Assembly (NCBI RefSeq): GCF_002214805.1
Contig: NZ_CP019914.1
Coordinates: forward strand, 2,170,001-2,234,000
DNA length: 64,000 nt
Source: Brachyspira hampsonii
GTDB taxonomy: Bacteria > Spirochaetota > Brachyspiria > Brachyspirales > Brachyspiraceae
Reading direction: 5' to 3'
Part shown: positions 52,791 through 60,392 of the stretch, piece by piece
How positions within the stretch are numbered: the first letter of the stretch is position 1
Layout of the letters: each line of letters begins with the position of its first letter
Translations under genes and position numbers: made by a program
Notes under the pieces: generated by a model
Databases searched by the model: none
Told to the model about the DNA's origin: nothing
Seen by the model: only the letters and a program-made list of their open reading frames with translations

Positions 52791-55700
52791 TAAAATCTCC
52801 ACCGAGTAACAATATTAAAATCTTGTCCTTTTCCTCTTATATCGAAAGGATTTATTTTATACTCAAACACAAAATTTGCAAGTTTATAATTTTTTAATAA
52901 TGATACTTCAAAACCAAATTGATGGTCAAAATAGTAAGGATCTATATTTCTTCCGTTTATACTTGGTCTTGTTGTATCATTAACTCTATATGTAACATCA
53001 TATTTCAAATATAAATATTTAGAAACATATTTACCAATACCAACACTAGTATTATCCCATACAGAAGTAGGATTTATACTGCTGTAGTTTGTAACAAATA
53101 ATAAATTATTTACTACTGTAGGACTTAAGTTTATATAATCAATACCTAAGAACTGTCTGAACCATCTTTCTACGGGTCTTAATACTGTACTTCTTAATAG
53201 TAAGTCGCTGTAATTCATAGTAAGTTGCTGTAATTGATAGTCATTTACACTGCTTCTATTTGCTGTGCTGTCTGCAAACATTTGATCTTCCCGGCTTCCA
53301 AAAGTTCCTTGAGGTATTCCTGCAAGCTGATTAACCTGATATTGCCCTAAAGCTGGTATAGTATAGAATCTTACAGGTCTTAATGCTCCATTTTGAGAGG
53401 ATATTAGCTGCGAGAGTCTTGCGTTCATTTCCATATATAAAGTTACACTTTCACCTGTTAATTCATTTTCAAATGACTGAGAAGATGTACTTACTGTTGA
53501 AGGATAATATTTTTTATATGTATAAGCAGTAGCCTCTATTATAGGATCCAAACTATTAGCACTCGGAAAAGTTACAGAACCTCTTTCCAACTGATATACA
53601 TTCTGTAAATAGTATATGCTTCCCCTTTCTACATTTATAGTTCCTGCTAGTTCTATTCCGTCAAGAAGAGTATTGTACACTCTCATTTTAGAACCTTCTC
53701 CCAAATATACATCTCCTACTAAATTATGAGCTACTCTAACCTGACGCCAAGCCTCTATAGTAAAATCCCAATATATTTTACTTAATATACCATAAACTCT
53801 TTCTCTATATGTACTTCCAGAAGCCAGAGTAGATAACTGAACATCGCTTTTCATAAGTGTAAGTATTCCGCCTATTCTAGGTGCTTCCATATTTCCACCT
53901 ACTGTAATATCAATATGTACCGGACCTTTTATTTTAGTAATGCCTAAATTTAAATTACCGTCTAAAAGTCCAAGCTGCTCATCTGAAGACAGTAAATCAA
54001 ATGCCATATAATTTATATTATTTTTGAAAATTTCTGCCTCGCCTGTTACTGTTAAATTTTTCTTGTTTTTAGAAGTAAATGTTAGATTATTAACATTAAA
54101 CATATTTCCATTAAAACTGAAATCTACTATTGTGTCATCAAATATATCATTGAAATATGATATTTTTACTCTTTTTCCATGTCCTAAAAATCTTCCGTCT
54201 ATTGCTACATTATCAGCATCACCATGTATACGGGCGTACAATGTATAAGGCTTACCGTCTACTGTGAAATTTGTAGGAGATGAAACTATCTCTGTAAATA
54301 AGATATTGAATATTTCAAAAATTTCCACATTTATTATATCGGATGTAACTAATAAGTCTACCTGATCTCTTTTTGTATTTTTTATGACACCGTCTATATT
54401 AAGCATATCATCATTATCGTATATATAAACTAAATCAGTTCTTTTATTTCCATCTTCTGATATTATAGAACCTTTTATACCATGATTTTTAGTATTTGTA
54501 AGTAGTATATCATTTTTATATTTAATAACTGTAGTTCCAAATTCAGGCAGTTTTCTTTTGTTTATAGTAATAGGGCTTGTTTGTAATCTGTATTCCTCTT
54601 TGCCGTCCGGCAGTTTTCTCATATTGTAATTTATAGTTCCGGAGAATGAACTCATAAAATTCATATTATCAACTTCAACTGTCATATTCTGAAGTTCTTT
54701 TGAAAAATAAGCATAAGGAATTTTTATCTGCTGTTTTTTTGCAAAAGGTTTTGCTGTAAGAGTTCCGAAATCTCCTGTTTTAGTTATTAATACATCTTTT
54801 ATCTCAAGTTCATTTGCCCTATAATATCCATTTAAAGAAACATCAAACTGCATTCCGGGTATTTGAAAATCTTTTATATCAAATTTTTCAAGATAAACAA
54901 CAGGATTATTCATTAAACCTATTACAGTAGCATTAGCAGTTAATACTCCGTAAGCCTGACCGCTTATATCAAAAGGCAGATGATTAACAGCTATTGTACC
55001 GTATATATTATTCTTATTTATAGATGTGTCTACGGCAAATATTCCGTTATTTTCTACATCTTTTAATAAAGCAGCAAATTTTGTTATACCGTCTGCAGAA
55101 CTTAATATTCCGTCTCCTGTTATTCTATTTTCTCCATAATTTAAAATAATATTTGTAAACATTATACTTTCATTTGATAATTCAAATTGTGTATTTAAAG
55201 CAAATATCGGAGCAAGATTTTTATTAGCCTTAACATTGCCGTATAAATATAAAGGCTGCTGCATATAATTATTAATATTTACATCCATATTTATATCTAT
55301 ATCTTTTATACTTAATGTTTTAGGAGTTTTTATATTTAAATCTAATATTCCGTTTGTAGCTATTACTCCGTTTGCGATTATTTCTGAATTATCTGTAGAG
55401 GCATATATTATTTTGCTTCCATTTGTAGATGTTGTACTGAAACCATTCAGTCCGTAATTGCCGGCAGGAGTATTAACATTTCCATTTATTTTTACATTAA
55501 AATTTTTATCGTATTCTATTTTGGCATTAGCATTTATTCCGCTGTCTTCAGAAAGTCTGTAATAAATATCATTAATATCTATTGTGTTTTTATAAGCAGA
55601 AGCTCCTATTCTTACTAAATATTCCTCTGTATATATTTTTTTAGATGATGCTTTCAATACATGTACATTGCCTTTGCCGCCTGTATACATTGCATTACTC

Positions 55701-57232
55701 ATGGTATATTCTATATTTAAAGATGATAAATTGTCTATTATATTTTGTCCCAAAAATACAACAAATATATCCTGCGGTATTATACCTTTAGCAGAAGCTA
55801 GTACAGGATTACTATTATCTAATGAATAGCTGGCATAAAAAGGCTGTCCGTATATATTTTCTATTAAATTAAGAGATATTTCTTTCTCAGGTCTTTTATA
55901 TAAAAATTCAAATGTCATAGGATTTTGCATAGTATTGATATAACTAAGAGATGATATTGTAAATCTTGATCTTATTTCATCGTCATTTACATTTACAGGC
56001 TTCAAATGTACTTTTGTTGATAGATAGTTCGCCCCTGCTTTTATATTGTTTATATCTAATGAAACTTTGCTTGATACAGGGTCATTTAAAGGCACTATAC
56101 CGCTTGCTATAATATCACCTTCTAACATATTAATATAAGCATTTGATAGTATTATATTGTTGTTGGTTAACTCAGCATTCACCATTACATTAAATAATTT
56201 ATCTCTGATATTTAAATCAAAATTGATATGAGATTTTTCTTTTTCTTCAATCGAATAGTATCCGTCTGCTTCTATTTCAGCATCTCTAAATGTGTTTATA
56301 GAATTGCTTATAGTGTTTATAGTTTTATTGTCTAATTTTACAAATTTATAAATTATTGGAGTGTCCAAAACTATATTCATAATTTTGTATATTGTATCTT
56401 TTTTTACTTTTACATTTGTAACGGAGAAATCTATATCTTTGTTATCAAAATCATATTTGAAGTTTAAAAAACTATTTTCATTTTGTAAATTTGCCGCTAA
56501 TATATTATATTCATTAGTTAAAAATAATGTATAATCAAATAAATCTCCATGTTCATCTTTCGCGTATATTTTTGAATTAATTTCTGATAAATTAGTTTTG
56601 CTTTCTAATGAAAAATGTACTAATGTAGTGTCAGGTAAATTTATATCATATGAAAGAAAATAACCATAATTTCTAAAATTGCCATTTAAAGAATTAAGCG
56701 ATACTTCTGTAATATTATCATTATCTTCTATTTTAGTTGAAAAGTTATTAATGTTAATATTTTTATCCATAAATATAGGGCTTATACTATCAACTATTTT
56801 CCTTATATCCTCTAAAGATGTTTTATTAGTATTATTATCATTTTGAAATATAGACATGTCCATTAATACAGGATAAAATACAGCATCATTAACATTTATA
56901 TCGCTTAAAATATATAAAGGGTCTCTCTTTATAAATATTCTAAAAATATTGAATCTTAATGAGGCTCTATCCATTTCAAAAAAAGCTTCCTTACTATTTT
57001 TAGAATATAGTTTAACATTATCCAAAACTAATTCTAATTTATAGGATATGCTTATATCTGATATATATATATTTATTGGACTTACTTTATTTATATACTC
57101 TATAACATTATCTAAATATTTTTGTTTATTAGATACTACTATAGATACACTGAATAAAGCCGGTATCATAAAAGCTAACAAGGTTGTAGCCGCATACATT
57201 CTAAATCTGGAATACCTATTATTTTGTCTCAA
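52790..57232 (-). CDS. tamB: TamB-like translocation and assembly module / lipid-transport protein
   Basis: TamB-family proteins bridge the periplasm and support outer-membrane assembly or phospholipid transport. The 1480 residues have an N-terminal signal anchor (about 13-32) and a very long beta-rich repetitive region (AsmA/TamB type). A C-terminal DUF490 segment has LDGIELAGTINVERGSIYYL and the conserved ending that approaches the outer membrane. It is directly upstream of bamA. The start may be the TTG at 57232 or the ATG at 57199; neither has a strong ribosome site. Confidence 0.88.
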   Translation of the reverse strand: MRQNNRYSRFRMYAATTLLAFMIPALFSVSIVVSNKQKYLDNVIEYINKVSPINIYISDISISYKLELVLDNVKLYSKNSKEAFFEMDRASLRFNIFRIFIKRDPLYILSDINVNDAVFYPVLMDMSIFQNDNNTNKTSLEDIRKIVDSISPIFMDKNININNFSTKIEDNDNITEVSLNSLNGNFRNYGYFLSYDINLPDTTLVHFSLESKTNLSEINSKIYAKDEHGDLFDYTLFLTNEYNILAANLQNENSFLNFKYDFDNKDIDFSVTNVKVKKDTIYKIMNIVLDTPIIYKFVKLDNKTINTISNSINTFRDAEIEADGYYSIEEKEKSHINFDLNIRDKLFNVMVNAELTNNNIILSNAYINMLEGDIIASGIVPLNDPVSSKVSLDINNIKAGANYLSTKVHLKPVNVNDDEIRSRFTISSLSYINTMQNPMTFEFLYKRPEKEISLNLIENIYGQPFYASYSLDNSNPVLASAKGIIPQDIFVVFLGQNIIDNLSSLNIEYTMSNAMYTGGKGNVHVLKASSKKIYTEEYLVRIGASAYKNTIDINDIYYRLSEDSGINANAKIEYDKNFNVKINGNVNTPAGNYGLNGFSTTSTNGSKIIYASTDNSEIIANGVIATNGILDLNIKTPKTLSIKDIDINMDVNINNYMQQPLYLYGNVKANKNLAPIFALNTQFELSNESIMFTNIILNYGENRITGDGILSSADGITKFAALLKDVENNGIFAVDTSINKNNIYGTIAVNHLPFDISGQAYGVLTANATVIGLMNNPVVYLEKFDIKDFQIPGMQFDVSLNGYYRANELEIKDVLITKTGDFGTLTAKPFAKKQQIKIPYAYFSKELQNMTVEVDNMNFMSSFSGTINYNMRKLPDGKEEYRLQTSPITINKRKLPEFGTTVIKYKNDILLTNTKNHGIKGSIISEDGNKRTDLVYIYDNDDMLNIDGVIKNTKRDQVDLLVTSDIINVEIFEIFNILFTEIVSSPTNFTVDGKPYTLYARIHGDADNVAIDGRFLGHGKRVKISYFNDIFDDTIVDFSFNGNMFNVNNLTFTSKNKKNLTVTGEAEIFKNNINYMAFDLLSSDEQLGLLDGNLNLGITKIKGPVHIDITVGGNMEAPRIGGILTLMKSDVQLSTLASGSTYRERVYGILSKIYWDFTIEAWRQVRVAHNLVGDVYLGEGSKMRVYNTLLDGIELAGTINVERGSIYYLQNVYQLERGSVTFPSANSLDPIIEATAYTYKKYYPSTVSTSSQSFENELTGESVTLYMEMNARLSQLISSQNGALRPVRFYTIPALGQYQVNQLAGIPQGTFGSREDQMFADSTANRSSVNDYQLQQLTMNYSDLLLRSTVLRPVERWFRQFLGIDYINLSPTVVNNLLFVTNYSSINPTSVWDNTSVGIGKYVSKYLYLKYDVTYRVNDTTRPSINGRNIDPYYFDHQFGFEVSLLKNYKLANFVFEYKINPFDIRGKGQDFNIVTRWRF

Positions 57233-57397
57233 TTAAATTCTGCTTCTTTGTAAATATAATTTTCATTATATAATATAACCTATTTATATAGAAATTGTTA
57301 TATTTTAATAATTTATTATCGTAATTTATATTTTTATATATTAAAATATAGCATAACTTTAGTATTTTGAAACTTTTGTGTACATAAAAAATAATAA

Positions 57398-57426
57398 TTG
57401 ACAAATAATAAAAATAAAAGTATAAT
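57398..57426 (+). promoter_or_regulatory. Consensus promoter of the first EIIA gene
   Basis: TTGACA (57398-57403), exactly 17 nt and TATAAT (57421-57426), 39 bp before the ATG, with TTGGAGAG between. Confidence 0.75.
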
Positions 57427-57465
57427 TTTAAAATATATAAAAGTTTATTATTTGGAGAGTTTTTC

Positions 57466-57900
57466 ATGTTAAAAGAACTTATAAAAAACAAAATAGATAT
57501 AGTTGATAGTATTGATAATTGGGAAGATGCCGTAAAAAAAGGGGCTGAACTTCTTCTTGAAAATAAATGTATAGAACCTAGATATGTTGACTGCATTATA
57601 AATAATATAAAAGAAACAGGACCTTATATTGTTCTTGGAGACGGAATGGCTATGTCGCATGCCAGACCTGAGGACGGAGTTTTAAAAAATGGAATTACTC
57701 TTTTGAAAATTAAAAACGGAGTAGATTTTGATGAAAAGAATAAAGTATTTTTATTGTTTACATTGGCGGCAGAAAATAATGATAATCATCAGGGATTAAT
57801 GGAAGAAATTGCTGATTTATTGAATGAAAGTGAAAAAATTAAAAGAATAATGTATGATGAATTAACTGATTTAGAAATCTATGATATTATTATACAGTGA
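57466..57900 (+). CDS. PTS EIIA component (fructose/ascorbate-type fold), copy 1
   Basis: EIIA receives phosphate from HPr on a His and passes it to an EIIB. The 144 residues fit PTS_EIIA type 2: YIVLGDGMAMSHARPEDGVL contains the phosphorylated His (SHARPE), then FLLFTLAAENNDNHQGLMEE has the second conserved His. No EIIB or EIIC is adjacent, so it may serve a distant permease or regulate something. A paralogue follows at 58053. The ascorbate-type (UlaC) assignment is tentative. Confidence 0.88.
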   Translation: MLKELIKNKIDIVDSIDNWEDAVKKGAELLLENKCIEPRYVDCIINNIKETGPYIVLGDGMAMSHARPEDGVLKNGITLLKIKNGVDFDEKNKVFLLFTLAAENNDNHQGLMEEIADLLNESEKIKRIMYDELTDLEIYDIIIQ

Positions 57901-58052
57901 TTATTTGTCTTTTCTAATATAATTAAACAATATTAATTTATTTTAAAGAATTTTGTTGTAATCAGAATTTTTATAGATGTAATATTTATTATATTGTAAT
58001 TTATAAATCCAAAAATTATTTTATTATAAAATAAATTAAGTTTGGAGTTTTT

Positions 58053-58484
58053 ATGTTAAAAGAGCTTTTAAAAGGTAATATAAAAATAGTAGAAAATGTT
58101 TCAAATTGGGAAGAAGCTTTAAGAATAGGAGCAAAATCCTTAGTTGATAATAATAGTATAGAAGAAAAATATGTTCAGTCTATAATAGATGATGTATATA
58201 AATACGGACCTTATGTAGTACTTACTGACGGTGCGGCAATGCCTCACTCAAGACCTGAAAATGGCGTATTAAAAATGGGAATGAGTTTTCTAAAAGTGAA
58301 GAATGGAGTTGATTTTTATAAAACTGATAAAAAGGTATATTTATTCTTTATTTTAGCGGCAGAAAATTCTGATAAGCATCAGGAGGCTATATCTGAATTA
58401 GCTGAATTTTTATGTAATGATGAGAAATTGAAAAAAATGATAAAAGAAGACCTTACAGAAGAGGAGATTTTATCCTTTTTATAA
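58053..58484 (+). CDS. PTS EIIA component, copy 2
   Basis: The 143-residue paralogue of the preceding EIIA keeps the same layout: the active His in AMPHSRPENGVL and the second His in FFILAAENSDKHQEAISE. The two differ enough to suggest separate roles. TTGGAG precedes the ATG. The 152 bp between them is AT-rich without a clear terminator, so cotranscription is possible. A Cof-type HAD gene follows 60 bp downstream. Confidence 0.88.
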   Translation: MLKELLKGNIKIVENVSNWEEALRIGAKSLVDNNSIEEKYVQSIIDDVYKYGPYVVLTDGAAMPHSRPENGVLKMGMSFLKVKNGVDFYKTDKKVYLFFILAAENSDKHQEAISELAEFLCNDEKLKKMIKEDLTEEEILSFL

Positions 58485-58544
58485 AATTATTTTTTATTAC
58501 TAAAAAATAAAATTTTCTAAAACACAAAATATTGGAGATAATTT

Positions 58545-59261
58545 TTGAGAAATATTCAGCTTATAGCTTCCGATTTGGACGGTACTTTATTAAATAATAA
58601 TCATCAAATAAGTGAATATAATAAAAATGTTATAAAAGAAGCATCTAAAAAATGGATAAAAACAATATTATCAACCGGAAGACCTACCTCTGCTGCTCAT
58701 AAATTTTTAGCAGAACTTAATATTGACACAGAACTTATATCATTCAATGGTGCTATGATTACTGATAAATATTATAATATTGTATATCAGCAGAACCTTG
58801 ATAGCAATATAGGAAAAGAACTTATCAATATTGACAAAAAATATAATATTTATCATCAAGGTTTTTTAGCTGATAGATGGAATGTAGGATTTTTTGATAA
58901 AAAATGTATAGATTTTTATGTATCAATAGCTAAAATAGATAATTATACTATAGGTTTTGATGATATCACTGATTTTGCTTTCAGTAAATTTATGTTTATA
59001 GGTGAAAACGCTATATTAAAAATAATAGCAGAAGAATTGTATATTATCTTATCTTCTAATAAGTATAATATAAAACCTGATAATGTAATGGCCTTCGGTG
59101 ATAATAATAATGATTTGGAAATGCTTGAATTTGCCGGTATTTCTGTTGCTTTAGAAAATGCTGAAGATACAGTAAAATCAAAGGCTTTATATATCACTAA
59201 AAGCAATGAAGAAGATGGGGTAGGTATATTCATTAATAAAATGCTTAATTTAAATATGTAA
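58545..59261 (+). CDS. Cof-type HAD hydrolase lacking the motif III segment
   Basis: The 238 residues begin with the HAD IIB motif I (IASDLDGTLLNN), then motif II (LSTGRPTSAAH) and the C-terminal motif IV (NVMAFGDNNNDLEML). Typical Cof enzymes have about 265-275 residues and carry a catalytic Lys in a GVSKGxAL segment just before motif IV. Here EELYIILSSNKYNIKPDNVM runs directly into it, so about 30 residues including that Lys appear to be missing. Activity is doubtful. The TTG start is chosen because GGAGATA precedes it and it yields the standard N terminus. Confidence 0.82.
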   Translation: MRNIQLIASDLDGTLLNNNHQISEYNKNVIKEASKKWIKTILSTGRPTSAAHKFLAELNIDTELISFNGAMITDKYYNIVYQQNLDSNIGKELINIDKKYNIYHQGFLADRWNVGFFDKKCIDFYVSIAKIDNYTIGFDDITDFAFSKFMFIGENAILKIIAEELYIILSSNKYNIKPDNVMAFGDNNNDLEMLEFAGISVALENAEDTVKSKALYITKSNEEDGVGIFINKMLNLNM

Positions 59262-59289
59262 TTCTCATTTTTTTATAATAAAAACTTCT

Positions 59290-59318
59290 TTGACAAATTT
59301 GCTTTTTACTGATATAGT
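59290..59318 (+). promoter_or_regulatory. Promoter of the split helical-repeat gene
   Basis: TTGACA (59290-59295), 17 nt and TATAGT (59313-59318), 26 bp before the ATG at 59345. Confidence 0.65.
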
Positions 59319-59344
59319 TTTTTGAGTTAGTTAGGAGTATAATT

Positions 59345-59725
59345 ATGCAGATATTTCAAGAAAAATTATTAAAAGTTTTGGAAATGTATCAAAATGATTT
59401 TGATAATATAGTTGGCAGCTTTTTTGAAGATAAAGAGAAATATATTAATTTAATAAGTAAATATTCATGCGAAATGGAAGATAATGTTGATAAAAATTAT
59501 TTATTAAGGGCAAGACTTTCATTTTCAATTATATATTATAAAAATGTTCAGGCTTTGAATAAGGAAGCTTTGAAAAATATAGTCATTTATTTATTTAATG
59601 AAGAATTAAAAGATAGAGAGACTTCAAAGTATAAAGGTGTTGGAATAGCATTAGAATCTTTAACATTTCTTCTAAGTAAATACAATAGAGATAATAAAGA
59701 TTTATTTGAAAAGGCAAAAAAATAA
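59345..59725 (+). CDS. N-terminal part of a second gene split at an A7 tract
   Basis: Unrecognised, 126 residues if terminated at 59725. It is all-helical and charged (for example EKLLKVLEMYQNDFDNIVGS), like an alpha-solenoid or TPR-type protein. TAGGAG precedes the ATG, and a promoter is present. The end reads GAA AAG GCA AAA AAA TAA across A7 (59716-59722). A minus-one shift or one extra A continues the frame as INNDCAIGYDKEIRFEDDIE into the ORF that follows. The joined protein would have 336 residues. Confidence 0.6.
   Translation: MQIFQEKLLKVLEMYQNDFDNIVGSFFEDKEKYINLISKYSCEMEDNVDKNYLLRARLSFSIIYYKNVQALNKEALKNIVIYLFNEELKDRETSKYKGVGIALESLTFLLSKYNRDNKDLFEKAKK
59716..59722 (+). other. A7 tract at the junction of two open frames (second slippage candidate)
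   Basis: The upstream frame reads GCA AAA AAA TAA. The heptamer A AAA AAA and its position right before the stop are the same as at 18398. One additional A restores a long frame. An A8 run at 62892-62899 inside hsdR is read in frame, so long A runs are not always disrupted in this sequence. Confidence 0.5.
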
Positions 59726-60354
59726 ATAATGATTGTGCTATTGGGTATGATAAAGAGATAAGGTTTGAAGATGATATAGAGAAATTAAATATAGAATACT
59801 GCATACATTATGCTTTAGAATTGGGTTTTAAGGATTTATATTATGAATTAATAGATATGTGGAAAAACAGCATAAAGGTATGGGATAGAATTAACTTAGA
59901 GAAATTAAGAGATTTTGAAATAGAAATAGGAAATAAAGAGGGGGAGCTTGAGGCTAATAAAAAATTATATGATATTAACAAAGATAATTATAATAAAAAT
60001 AAGCAAAATCAAATGCTTGTAAAAAAACATTTATTTTATTTAATATCTTATTTAAGTATTTATTTAGAAAATTTGATAAGGCTTTCAAAATATGAAGAGG
60101 CCTCTAAAGTGATTATTTCTAATATTGATGAGGTAAAGAGTTTTGATTCTAATAGCAATGCTTCTATCGTTATAGCAGACAGCATATTAAAAGTTATTAT
60201 GGCAGGATATGATAAAGAAGTATTATGGGGATTTATAAAAACTTCTTTTAATAATGAATATTATTATAAAACATTACATGATAATTTTATAAAATGTGCT
60301 GAATATATGAATGATTTAGAGATGAAAGAGAAAGTTTTAAAAGAGATTAAATAA
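59722..60354 (+). CDS. C-terminal part of the second split gene
   Basis: Open frame of 210 codons after the A7 tract, helical and charged like the first part (EYCIHYALELGFKDLYYELI, then EKLRDFEIEIGNKEGELEAN). The only start-like codon near its 5' end is a TTG at 59821 without a ribosome site; it would drop 33 residues that fit the helical pattern. It probably belongs to one protein with 59345-59725. It lies 38 bp upstream of hsdR, whose 5' end may share the transcript. Confidence 0.55.
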   Translation: MNNDCAIGYDKEIRFEDDIEKLNIEYCIHYALELGFKDLYYELIDMWKNSIKVWDRINLEKLRDFEIEIGNKEGELEANKKLYDINKDNYNKNKQNQMLVKKHLFYLISYLSIYLENLIRLSKYEEASKVIISNIDEVKSFDSNSNASIVIADSILKVIMAGYDKEVLWGFIKTSFNNEYYYKTLHDNFIKCAEYMNDLEMKEKVLKEIK

Positions 60355-60392
60355 TATTTCTATTATTATTTAAATATTATATAATTAATATT

